From an uncultured bacterium (GTDB lineage: Bacteria; Muiribacteriota; Ozemobacteria; Ozemobacterales; Ozemobacteraceae): a stretch of 64,000 nucleotides of DNA. The notes beneath the pieces were generated by a model. The model ran no database searches. It was not told where the DNA came from and saw nothing but the letters and a program-made list of their open reading frames with translations. Made by a program: the position numbers and the translations under genes. Below, piece after piece: positions 33,122 to 40,796 of this stretch. The number at the start of each line of letters is the position of its first letter. The stretch's first letter is position 1. The DNA is taken from NCBI GenBank assembly GCA_937949615.1, contig CALEDQ010000004.1, forward strand, positions 62,001 through 126,000, written 5' to 3'.

Positions 33122-34816
33122 TCATGAAATCAGGGTTTTGAAGGTCTGGGCGACGGTGCCCTGCTGCAGCAGACTGTCGATCTGAGCGATCAGGTCGCCG
33201 CGTCTGACTTTGGGCAGAATGGCTTTGATGGCCTCGACGGCGGCGGGGCGCATGCTGAACTCTTCGACGCCCATGGCCAGCAGAGCGAGAAAGCCGGCCG
33301 GATCAGCAGCCATTTCGCCGCAGACGCCGACTTTGATACCCAGCTTCTGGGCATCTTTGACACAGGTGTTGAGAAAGCGCAGAAAAGCCGGGCACATGTG
33401 GTCGGCAAGACCGGCGAGTTTCTCGTTGGTGCGGTCGATGGCATAGAAAAACTGCAGCAGATCGTTGGTACCAAGGCTGATATAGCGGGTATAACGACTG
33501 ATTTCATCGAGCATGAACACCGCTGAAGGCACTTCGAGCATTATGCCCCATTCGGGTATCTTTTCGGGTTTGAGTTCATCGACGACTTTTTTATAGATAT
33601 CGGCGAGCGCGGCCAGTTCAGCCGGCACCGAGACCATCGGAAAAATTATACGGCAGTTGCCGTGCTGCGCCGCTTTGATCATTGCGCGCAACTGCGGCAC
33701 GAGAATATCGGGGCGGGCCAGCGAGAATCTGACTGATCTGAAGCCCATGGCCGGGTTTTCTTCGCGGGCGAGCGGCACGTAGCGCAGTGGCTTGTCTGAA
33801 CCGATGTCGATACTGCGCAGCACCGCCATTTCTGGGGCGGCTTTCACCACTTTACTGTAAACATCGCACTGAAATTTTTCAGAAGGCAGATCCATGCTTT
33901 CCATGAAAACGAATTCGCTTCTGAACAGGCCGATACGTTTGATATCGTGTTTTTTCAGCAGGGCAAGCTCTTCGGTTCGCGCCACATTGGCGCCAATATG
34001 CACCTTGAAGCCGTCAGCCGTCGTATCAGAAAGGGACACAGCAGTGCTTTTCTGTTTCAGACTGGCCTTGAAAGTCTTTATTTCGGCCTCTTCGGGGTTG
34101 AGAAGAACGCGACACTCACGACGGGTATCGATGAGAATCGTATCGCCGGTGCGCGCTACGAGAGAAAGATTCGCCAGCCCGAAGACCGACGGAATTCCGA
34201 GAGCGCCGGCAAGAATCGCCACATGCGAGGTAGCTCCACCGGTGTCGAGGCAGACACCCATGAGTTCGCCGCGGGCAAAATCGAGAATCTCGCTCGGGGT
34301 GACTTCCTGGGCGACAAGGACATAGGGTTCGTTGCCGATTTCGGCAGCCGGGCCTTCGAGGCCCATGAGATGCCGCAGCAGGCGGTCGCCAACGTCTTTG
34401 ATATCGATGGCACGTTCACGCAGATAAGGGTCTTCAATGGCTCCGAAAATGCTTTGCAGTTGATCGACGGTATTTCTGACGATACTTTCAACGTTGACCT
34501 TTTCCTTTTTCAGGCGGGCAACGATCTGCGGCTTGAACTGAGGGTCTTCAAGCATCAGCAGGTGTGAATCGAAGATCGCGGCATATTTTTCGCCGTGACG
34601 TTCTTCGGCCCGCCGCCTGAATTCATGGATATCAGCGGCTGTCATACGAATAGCCGCTTCCAGGCGTTCGAGCTCGTGATCGATCTGGTCTTCGGCAACC
34701 GGTTCGCGTTTAACTTCTATGCGTTTACGGAACACATAGCTGCGGGCAAGGCAGGTGCCGCTCGAACCAATGATACCGGTTAGAACCACCGACTGTTTCT
34801 GCGCTTTTTCGGGCAT
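33122..34816 (-). CDS. ptsI: PTS enzyme I (phosphoenolpyruvate-protein phosphotransferase)
   Basis: The protein (564 aa) transfers phosphate from PEP to HPr. The active-site histidine is His198 in DTGGATSHVAIL. The PEP-binding domain has GLFRSEFVFM, a GFRSVRFSL block, SLGTNDLLQF and the Cys motif GVCGEMAADP. I start at the ATG at 34816, one base from the HPr stop; a longer frame to 34894 would overlap HPr. It is the last gene of the nine-gene PTS operon and is followed by hairpin array 2. Confidence 0.95.
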   Translation of the reverse strand: MPEKAQKQSVVLTGIIGSSGTCLARSYVFRKRIEVKREPVAEDQIDHELERLEAAIRMTAADIHEFRRRAEERHGEKYAAIFDSHLLMLEDPQFKPQIVARLKKEKVNVESIVRNTVDQLQSIFGAIEDPYLRERAIDIKDVGDRLLRHLMGLEGPAAEIGNEPYVLVAQEVTPSEILDFARGELMGVCLDTGGATSHVAILAGALGIPSVFGLANLSLVARTGDTILIDTRRECRVLLNPEEAEIKTFKASLKQKSTAVSLSDTTADGFKVHIGANVARTEELALLKKHDIKRIGLFRSEFVFMESMDLPSEKFQCDVYSKVVKAAPEMAVLRSIDIGSDKPLRYVPLAREENPAMGFRSVRFSLARPDILVPQLRAMIKAAQHGNCRIIFPMVSVPAELAALADIYKKVVDELKPEKIPEWGIMLEVPSAVFMLDEISRYTRYISLGTNDLLQFFYAIDRTNEKLAGLADHMCPAFLRFLNTCVKDAQKLGIKVGVCGEMAADPAGFLALLAMGVEEFSMRPAAVEAIKAILPKVRRGDLIAQIDSLLQQGTVAQTFKTLIS

Positions 34817-34817
34817 T

Positions 34818-35090
34818 TCAGGCCATTTCCTCACCGAACCCGCTGTCGATGAGAGAGGCAATCGCGTCGACAGCTTCGACTTCATCACTGCCATCGGCGG
34901 TGATCGTAACTTTCTGACCCGGCCCGGCAGCGAGCATCATGACACCGAGAATGCTTTTGGCATTGATTTCGGTGTCTTCCTTGATCAGCTGGATTTCCGA
35001 TTCGAATTTACCGGCCAGCTTGACCACGAGTGACGCCGGGCGCGCGTGCAGCCCAAGCTTGTTTCTGATCTCGACTTCTTTTCTTTTCAT
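34818..35090 (-). CDS. ptsH: PTS phosphocarrier protein HPr
   Basis: The protein (90 aa) carries the phosphorylatable His15 in LGLHARPAS and a Ser46 in NAKSILGVMML, the site used by HPr kinase in Firmicutes and several Gram-negative phyla. It relays phosphate from EI to EIIA. The conserved Ser46 context suggests possible HPr(Ser-P) regulation, but no hprK gene is in the window. An AGGA box precedes the ATG. It lies between EIID and EI in the same operon. Confidence 0.95.
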   Translation of the reverse strand: MKRKEVEIRNKLGLHARPASLVVKLAGKFESEIQLIKEDTEINAKSILGVMMLAAGPGQKVTITADGSDEVEAVDAIASLIDSGFGEEMA

Positions 35091-35099
35091 GCTGTGTCC

Positions 35100-35891
35100 T
35101 TATATCAGTATTCCCCAGTGATAGAGCACCAGAGCAAAAATCATCAGCAGAAAGGAAATCAGCAGCACATCGACTCTGGCGCGATAGGCATAAGTGCCGA
35201 GCGTCACCAGCAGCAGGGCGCCGAATCCCTGAACTACCTTTTCACCGAAATAAAAATATTCAAGCGGCAGATTGGTCAACAGAAAGGGAGTATGCACGTT
35301 GACATGGTTCGGAATCAGGTAGGCGAGCAGCACCATGGTTCCGAGGCGCAGAGTCTGCCGGATCTGCGGAAACTGGAACTGGCGCAGCGACCTGATTACA
35401 TGGGTTCCCTCGCGGTAGCCCCAGAAAATGCCGGCGAATCTGAAATACAGATGCGGCAGGTTGTAGATAGCGAGAAAAATCAGGGGAGTCAGCAGATAGT
35501 TGCCAAGTGCGAACACCAGGGCGACGGTGGCGACGAAGGGGCGCCAGCTGTCCCAGAAGAGGCCGTCACCAATCGCGGCACAGGCGGTCATCAGACCTTC
35601 TTTGGTGTCATGAATGACATCTTCACCAATTTCGCCACGGCTCAGACGTTCTTCGAGAGCGAGAGTCACGCCCATTACCACCGAAGAAAAATACGGATTG
35701 GTATTGAAATACTCAAGATGGCGGAGATAGGCGGCCTCACGGGCCGGGCCAGGGCTGTGCAGCTGATCGATACCGGGCCTGATCGCGTAAAGAAAGCCCA
35801 TACTCATCATACCGCGGTAGTTCCAGGAGGCCTGCAGAAAGAAACTGCGAAAGGCAATGCGGGCAAGGAGGGTGCGGGGCAGCGTTCTCAT
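35100..35891 (-). CDS. PTS mannose-family EIID membrane subunit
   Basis: The protein (263 aa) is the EIID component. The N-terminal amphipathic part has the family pattern RSFFLQASWNYRGMMSMGFLYAIRP and H.EYFNTNP, followed by GDGLFWDSWRP and several C-terminal membrane helices. With EIIC it forms the sugar channel of the mannose/fructose/sorbose PTS family. Its start overlaps the EIIC stop by 4 nt. Transported sugar unknown. Confidence 0.94.
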   Translation of the reverse strand: MRTLPRTLLARIAFRSFFLQASWNYRGMMSMGFLYAIRPGIDQLHSPGPAREAAYLRHLEYFNTNPYFSSVVMGVTLALEERLSRGEIGEDVIHDTKEGLMTACAAIGDGLFWDSWRPFVATVALVFALGNYLLTPLIFLAIYNLPHLYFRFAGIFWGYREGTHVIRSLRQFQFPQIRQTLRLGTMVLLAYLIPNHVNVHTPFLLTNLPLEYFYFGEKVVQGFGALLLVTLGTYAYRARVDVLLISFLLMIFALVLYHWGILI

Positions 35892-36679
35892 TTTTTTGCC
35901 CCTTTATGATTTCGATACATGACGATGCCGGCGGCGATAAAGGCCAGAAAAATCTTTGCCGGCAGCAGCGTGAAAATGACGATGGCGCCGATGAAATATC
36001 TGGTTTCTTCGCGGTCTTTCAGAACCATGCTGGCGAGCACCGCAAAACCGACGGCGGGCAGCAGGCCCTGGACCACGATAAAACCGCTGCCATGTTTGAA
36101 GCTGAGCGTCTGAGTAAAGTATTTAAGCGGCTCGATGCCGAGCCAGACAACGAGAAAGCAGAAGATAAAGGCTTTGGTAAAGGTAAAAAAACCGCCGAGA
36201 GTGTGCCCGACCGCGATTGCCCACAGGTTGTTATCTTCGACCTTCTGACTGACCCAGGTATCGAGACTTGTATTAAGGCGCCTGACGAACATGTCGAGAC
36301 TGCGGCCAAGCAGGCCCAGGGCAACGGCAAGCAGCAGGGCCACCGTGTAACAGACTTCACGTTCTGAATATGATTCGTATGAATGCCCCGAAATAAAGCC
36401 GAGCGCGACCGAAAGAACCGAGGCCAGCGCCGCGTCGGGTGGCACATTCATGCCGAGTGGCAATTGTTCGATCCAGACCAGTTGCAGAATTACGCCGACC
36501 ATCAGCCCGAGCTTCAACCCGGCGGCCGCTTCACCGTAGAGATTGCCGAGAAAAAGGCCGGTCAACGGAGCGGCAACGATCGGCTGTGAGATCATGAACT
36601 GCCAGGTGGCAGTTGAATCGAGATCGACAATTCCGCCAATCAGAGCGATCAGGAGTGAGGCTAACAGATGTTCCGGCAT
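35888..36679 (-). CDS. PTS mannose-family EIIC membrane subunit
   Basis: The protein (263 aa) is a polytopic membrane protein of the EIIC(Man) family. Motifs include PIVAAPLTGLFLGNLYGEAAAG in the first third and a VWIEQLPLGMNVPPDAALAS block with the family's Q-L-x-x-G-x-x-x-P-P pattern. It forms the translocation path with EIID. It has a GGAGA ribosome-binding site and lies 18 nt after the ABC-type sugar-binding lipoprotein gene, within the same operon. Confidence 0.93.
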   Translation of the reverse strand: MPEHLLASLLIALIGGIVDLDSTATWQFMISQPIVAAPLTGLFLGNLYGEAAAGLKLGLMVGVILQLVWIEQLPLGMNVPPDAALASVLSVALGFISGHSYESYSEREVCYTVALLLAVALGLLGRSLDMFVRRLNTSLDTWVSQKVEDNNLWAIAVGHTLGGFFTFTKAFIFCFLVVWLGIEPLKYFTQTLSFKHGSGFIVVQGLLPAVGFAVLASMVLKDREETRYFIGAIVIFTLLPAKIFLAFIAAGIVMYRNHKGAKK

Positions 36680-36697
36680 TTGGTCTCCATGATCCGC

Positions 36698-37993
36698 TCA
36701 GCGGTGATTGTTCTTCCACTCGTTGGCGAGATCATTCAGGGCATATTCAGGGCTGAGATCGCCGTTAAGAACCTGTTTGAGCTTCTCGCCGAGCGGAGCG
36801 TAAACTTCGCCGCGCAAAGGGCTGTTGATGACTTTTCGACTGGTCTGCAGCTGCCTGATGAAGGTCTGCAGATATGGGTCCTGTTTGAGTTCGGGAGCGC
36901 TGAACACAGTGCGACGGGCCGGCAGACCGAAATTGACCATGGTCAGGCGTTTCTGCACTTCGGGGCTGAACATGTATCTGGCGAATTTAAGCGCGGCGGC
37001 GCGATGTTTGGTCGTGCGCGCAATGACGACGGTCTGGCAGCCGGTTGGCGAGAAACTGCCGTGCGGCCCCTGCGGCAGAGGGGCAATACCGAGATTGCTG
37101 TTGTCATCCTTGAAGGCTGAACCGGCAATGACGGTGCGAATCGCCCATGGCCCCGAGAAAATCATGCTGACCTGGCCGCTGCCAAAGCTGCCCATCATTG
37201 TCTGGTAGACGTTAGAGCGCAGATTTACCGGCGGCACTGCCTTGAGGCGGTCTTTCAGATGCAGCAGGAATTCCATCGCCTTGCGGGCCGGGTCGGAGTT
37301 GATGGCCAGTTCGCCTTCGGGCGAAAAATACTGCCCGCCGAAGCCGAAGAAGAACGGCTCGAAATACCAGCCGTTCGGGTAGATAAAATAGCCGTAGCGG
37401 CCGAGGTTGGCATCAGTGAGGGCTTCAGCGGCGGCCGAAAATTCGTCGAAATTTTCGGGCACTTTGATGTTCTTTTCCTTGAGATGGGCGCGATTGTAGA
37501 ACAGTGCCAGGCAGTCGACCGAAAGCGGAATTGCCCAGTATTTATCATCGACGGTGATGACGCCGCGGGCGATCGGCACCATGTCTTCGAGTTCTTCTTT
37601 GATTTCTTTCTCGGCGATTTCGGCAACACAGTTGTTTTTGACGAAATCGTTGACCCAGAAGCGGTCGGCGCGCAGCAGATCAGGGCCGGCGCCGGCCTTG
37701 ATCGCCTCTTTGAACTTTTCGCGGGCCTTGTAGAACTCGACGGACACCTGGTTGACCTCGACGCCGGGGTTGGCGGCGCAGAATTCCTTGATGATTTCTG
37801 GCATCGCCTTCGCTTCGGCGCCTTCCATGGTGTTCCAGAATTCGAGCTTGATCGGGCCTGAGCCGCCCGCATCACCGCTGCCGCCGGAACAGGCGGTCAG
37901 CAGCAGCAGACCTGGCAGCAGCACAGTGGCCAGCAGGGTAGAAAACCACCGCCACCGGGTTCCTGAGGTATTGACTGTTGCAGAACTTTTCAT
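36698..37993 (-). CDS. ABC-type sugar-binding lipoprotein (family 1 SBP)
   Basis: The protein is about 431 aa with a lipoprotein signal sequence ending LLLTACSGG (lipobox cysteine). A MalE/UgpB-type solute-binding fold follows: KLEFWNTMEGAEAKAMPEII, YNRAHLKE, SGPWAIRTV and the late KFARYMFSPEVQKR. It should capture a sugar or oligosaccharide outside the inner membrane. No MalF/MalG-type permease genes are near; the ATPase upstream is the only ABC partner, and the rest of the operon is PTS. The ATG at 37993 is preferred over an upstream TTG. Confidence 0.92.
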   Translation of the reverse strand: MKSSATVNTSGTRWRWFSTLLATVLLPGLLLLTACSGGSGDAGGSGPIKLEFWNTMEGAEAKAMPEIIKEFCAANPGVEVNQVSVEFYKAREKFKEAIKAGAGPDLLRADRFWVNDFVKNNCVAEIAEKEIKEELEDMVPIARGVITVDDKYWAIPLSVDCLALFYNRAHLKEKNIKVPENFDEFSAAAEALTDANLGRYGYFIYPNGWYFEPFFFGFGGQYFSPEGELAINSDPARKAMEFLLHLKDRLKAVPPVNLRSNVYQTMMGSFGSGQVSMIFSGPWAIRTVIAGSAFKDDNSNLGIAPLPQGPHGSFSPTGCQTVVIARTTKHRAAALKFARYMFSPEVQKRLTMVNFGLPARRTVFSAPELKQDPYLQTFIRQLQTSRKVINSPLRGEVYAPLGEKLKQVLNGDLSPEYALNDLANEWKNNHR

Positions 37994-38021
37994 CAATGGC
38001 TTCAGGCCTCTTTATGTCAGA

Positions 38022-38046
38022 GAAGGAGGGTTTTTGCCCCTCCTTC
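38022..38046 (-). promoter_or_regulatory. Intercistronic hairpin between ABC ATPase and binding-protein genes
   Basis: A perfect 9-bp stem (GAAGGAGGG at 38022-38030 with its complement at 38038-38046) lies in the only sizeable gap (93 nt) of the operon. There is no U-tract on the transcribed strand. It may stabilise or process mRNA to set the binding-protein level, or be a target of the HutP-like protein. Confidence 0.45.
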
Positions 38047-38086
38047 GACTTTGGTGCGCAAGCTCAGCAGACGCTCAGCACCAGAC

Positions 38087-39202
38087 TCAATCAGCTTTGC
38101 GTTTGATTCTGGTGGTGTCTGACTGTTTGAAAAGATGGAAACGACTGACCGGAATGTGCGCGGTGACCTTCTGGCCGACTTCGACTTTGACCGAAGGCTC
38201 AACGCGGGCGTTGATGCTGTGGCCGTTGCATTCGAGGTAGAGATAGGTTTCGGCGCCCATCGGTTCGATCAGTTCGACATTGCAGGGCAGTTCGAGACTG
38301 GGGATAGACTTGTCGGCATTGATGAGAATGTGTTCGGGTCTGATGCCGAGGAACATGTCGTTTTCGAATTCATTGGCAAAATGGTCGCCGAGGGTAATCT
38401 GCCAGTTGTGGGTACGGTCGCTGCTTTTACCGGGCTGCAGAACCATGCCCTTGTCGTCGCGCTTGACTTTAAGGATGTTCATCGGCGGTGAGCCGATGAA
38501 AGTGGCGACAAAGACGTTGGCCGGGCGATCATAGATGACGCCGGGCACGTCATACTGCTGAATGATACCTTCGTGCAGCAGAACGATGCGGTCGGCCATG
38601 GTCATGGCTTCGACCTGGTCGTGAGTTACATAGACGAAGGTGGTGCGCAGGCGCTGATGCAGTTTCTTGATTTCGGCACGCATCTGCACGCGCAGTTTGG
38701 CGTCAAGGTTCGAAAGCGGTTCATCCATCAGAAAGACCTTCGGTTCACGCACGATGGCGCGGCCGAGGGCGACACGCTGGCGCTGACCACCAGAAAGCTG
38801 CTTCGGCAGACGTTCGAGATAATCAGTCAGACCAAGAATGTTGGCGGCTTCCTGAACACGGTGATTGATTTCGTTTTCGGGAATTTTGCGCAGCTTGAGG
38901 CCGAAAGAGAGGTTTTCTCTGACGTTCATGTGCGGATAAAGGGCATAGTTCTGAAAAACCATGGCGATATCGCGGTCTTTCGGCGGCAGGTTATTGACGA
39001 CAACGTCGCCAATTCTGATTTCGCCGGAAGTGATGTCTTCAAGGCCGGCCACCATGCGAAGGCTGGTGCTTTTGCCGCAGCCAGAAGGCCCGACCAGCAC
39101 GACAAATTCGCGGTCTTCGATGTGCAGGTCAATACCTTTAACGGTAGATTCCTTGGCACCTTCATAAGTTTTCACTACTTTTGAGAAATTGATTGAAGCC
39201 AT
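38087..39202 (-). CDS. ABC sugar transporter ATPase (MsmK/UgpC/MalK type)
   Basis: The protein (371 aa) has Walker A GPSGCGKST, Q-loop MVFQNYALYPHMNV, signature LSGGQRQRVALGRAI, Walker B VFLMDEP and the H-loop THDQVEAM. The C-terminal OB/TOBE regulatory domain (about residues 240-371) is that of MalK/UgpC proteins, which energise carbohydrate importers and can serve several permeases. Here it is embedded between PTS EIIB and a sugar-binding protein with no permease genes, so it must work with membrane subunits encoded elsewhere. Confidence 0.95.
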   Translation of the reverse strand: MASINFSKVVKTYEGAKESTVKGIDLHIEDREFVVLVGPSGCGKSTSLRMVAGLEDITSGEIRIGDVVVNNLPPKDRDIAMVFQNYALYPHMNVRENLSFGLKLRKIPENEINHRVQEAANILGLTDYLERLPKQLSGGQRQRVALGRAIVREPKVFLMDEPLSNLDAKLRVQMRAEIKKLHQRLRTTFVYVTHDQVEAMTMADRIVLLHEGIIQQYDVPGVIYDRPANVFVATFIGSPPMNILKVKRDDKGMVLQPGKSSDRTHNWQITLGDHFANEFENDMFLGIRPEHILINADKSIPSLELPCNVELIEPMGAETYLYLECNGHSINARVEPSVKVEVGQKVTAHIPVSRFHLFKQSDTTRIKRKAD

Positions 39203-39216
39203 ATTCTGCCCTCGCT

Positions 39217-39681
39217 TTACAAGATGTCACCCAATGGCATAGGTTCATTCTGTGGTGTAGGTTGGAAAACCGGGTTGACTCCAGATTTGAGAATCAACTC
39301 GAAATACTTACGGTCGTTGGCGTCGACGTGCAGGGCCTCGAAGATTTCCTGTTTGTCGTCGCGCGAATGCATACCGCCGACGTTGAAGCGTCGCGGCACG
39401 ATACCTTTCTGCAGGCATTCCCAGGCGTCACGCGGTGAGGCCACGAGAATGAAAGACTTGTCGGAAACGGCATCAACGGTGATATCGGCAGTTGCGTAGA
39501 ACTGCAGATCGACTTCGGGCGGCACGCTCAGCGCCATCAGTTCCTGGCGCATGAAGTCTTCGCTGATTTTGTCGTTGACGACCACCAGTTTGTCAGGTCT
39601 GACTTCGGGCAGCCAGCCCACAATCACCTGGCCATGAATCAGGCGGTCATCGATTCTTAAAAATGCGGTAGCGGTTGTCAT
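39217..39681 (-). CDS. PTS mannose-family EIIB
   Basis: The protein (154 aa) carries the phosphorylation site His16 in LRIDDRLIHGQVIVGW, the EIIB(Man/Sor) signature, and the later FNVGGMHSRDDKQEIF block. It receives phosphate from EIIA and passes it to the incoming sugar at EIIC/EIID. Its start overlaps the EIIA stop by 4 nt. It is of standard length and complete. Confidence 0.95.
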   Translation of the reverse strand: MTTATAFLRIDDRLIHGQVIVGWLPEVRPDKLVVVNDKISEDFMRQELMALSVPPEVDLQFYATADITVDAVSDKSFILVASPRDAWECLQKGIVPRRFNVGGMHSRDDKQEIFEALHVDANDRKYFELILKSGVNPVFQPTPQNEPMPLGDIL

Positions 39682-40091
39682 GCTTTCTTTGCTGCTCTTT
39701 TTTCAAAAAACTCTTTAAGATTGATTATGCTCTTGACGCCGCTGGCCTGCACGCGGGCAGCGAGCGCCTTGAGGTCGGCGCCGTCGCGGTAGCTGATCGC
39801 TTCGAGAAGCATCGGCAGATTGGCGCCGGTCAGAACTTCGACTTTTTCATTTTTCATCAGTTCAACACAGACATTGGTGGCGCTGCCACCCATGATATCG
39901 GTGAGTATCAGGCAACCGTCAGTCTTGAAGGGTTCAATGGCGGTATTGGCCTTCTGTCTGAGGTTATCGAGCGACTCTCTGGCAGTGAATGAAACGGCAT
40001 AAACATCTTTCTGATCGCCCATAATCAGGGCCGCAGTGGCTAGCAGCTGCTCAGAAAGGGTTCCGTGGGTGATTACTACGACTCCGATCAT
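39678..40091 (-). CDS. PTS mannose-family EIIA
   Basis: The protein (137 aa) has the EIIA(Man) N-terminus MIGVVVITHGTLSEQLL with phospho-acceptor His9, and the LILTDIMGGSATN block near residue 62. It takes phosphate from HPr and hands it to EIIB. A GAGGA box inside the end of the preceding HutP-like gene precedes its ATG after a 3-nt gap, so the two are probably translated together. Confidence 0.94.
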   Translation of the reverse strand: MIGVVVITHGTLSEQLLATAALIMGDQKDVYAVSFTARESLDNLRQKANTAIEPFKTDGCLILTDIMGGSATNVCVELMKNEKVEVLTGANLPMLLEAISYRDGADLKALAARVQASGVKSIINLKEFFEKRAAKKA

Positions 40092-40094
40092 CTG

Positions 40095-40559
40095 TCAGTC
40101 CTCCAGGCAATGGTAGAGAATGCGGCTGGCCGAAATTTCGTGATCGACATCGAGACCGGGCAACCCGATGCTGCCAAAGATGCCGATAGCGATGTCGCTC
40201 TGACGAACCGCCAGACCTATTTTCAGGCCGCCCCCGGCAATACTCATCATCGGGCCATCGATCGATCTGAGAACTTCGTCGACCAGCTGCGAGACCACGT
40301 GGCGGTTCTTCATGTTCACCGCGATCAGCCCGCTGTTTTCAGCGGCACCGAAAGTGTTGCGCAGAATCTTGCTTTTGAGGTTGTCGCCGCTGCCGCCGGC
40401 CCTGGTAATAACCGCACTTATGCCGTGTTTACCAAGGTAATCGATAAGATCATCATCGAGATCGTTATCGATCATGCTGCAAAGTACCGCTGCTTTCGAC
40501 AGCGAAACCACGCCATTCTGCAGCAGAACGTTCTCAAATGCGAGTTGCGTCATGTACAC
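40095..40559 (-). CDS. HutP-like protein (putative RNA-binding antiterminator)
   Basis: The protein (154 aa) resembles the HutP family. A helix with KAAVLCSMIDNDLDDDLIDYL is followed by ISAVITRAGGSGDN.. and the C-terminal core GGGLKIGLAVRQSD-IAIGIFGSIGLPGLDVDHEIS, similar in order to HutP's glycine-rich strands and histidine-containing C-terminus. HutP of Bacillus binds RNA in a histidine- and Mg-dependent way to prevent termination. The match is by eye and not certain. As first gene of the PTS/ABC operon it could control that operon. GTG at 40559 or ATG at 40553 may be the start. Confidence 0.6.
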   Translation of the reverse strand: MYMTQLAFENVLLQNGVVSLSKAAVLCSMIDNDLDDDLIDYLGKHGISAVITRAGGSGDNLKSKILRNTFGAAENSGLIAVNMKNRHVVSQLVDEVLRSIDGPMMSIAGGGLKIGLAVRQSDIAIGIFGSIGLPGLDVDHEISASRILYHCLED

Positions 40560-40592
40560 CGGGTCTTTCTTTATTTCGGTTAATCAGCGTTC

Positions 40593-40621
40593 ATTATAGG
40601 TATGCCCCCAGTCAAAGTCAA
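40593..40621 (-). promoter_or_regulatory. Near-consensus sigma-70 promoter of the PTS operon
   Basis: On the minus strand TTGACT (-35, 40616-40621) and a perfect TATAAT (-10, 40593-40598) are 17 bp apart. The predicted start of transcription is near 40586, leaving a leader of only about 30 nt before the HutP-like gene. The truncated repeat lies directly upstream of the -35 box. Confidence 0.82.
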
Positions 40622-40628
40622 GAAAAGT

Positions 40629-40671
40629 GTCGCTTATGCAAACGCCCGACCTGCCAATCAGTTTTTACAAT
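40629..40671 (-). repeat. Truncated copy of the hairpin-array element 5' end
   Basis: Bases 40629-40655 match 15519-15545 at 25 of 27 positions. Both are followed, 9 and 11 nt on, by TTACAAT. This corresponds to the minus-strand 5' end of array element 1 (GGTC(A/G)GG anchor and the GCTTATGCAA hairpin). The GGA hairpins themselves are missing here. It sits immediately upstream of the PTS operon promoter. Confidence 0.7.
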
Positions 40672-40796
40672 GCAGAAAATTCATCACAGCAGCCTTTTCA
40701 GAAAAGCTTGTGAAATTTAGATCAATTTTTAAAGAAAAATTTATGAGTGATGAAAAATTCGTTTAAAAAAGCTTTATCACTGTCGATAGTGGCAGC

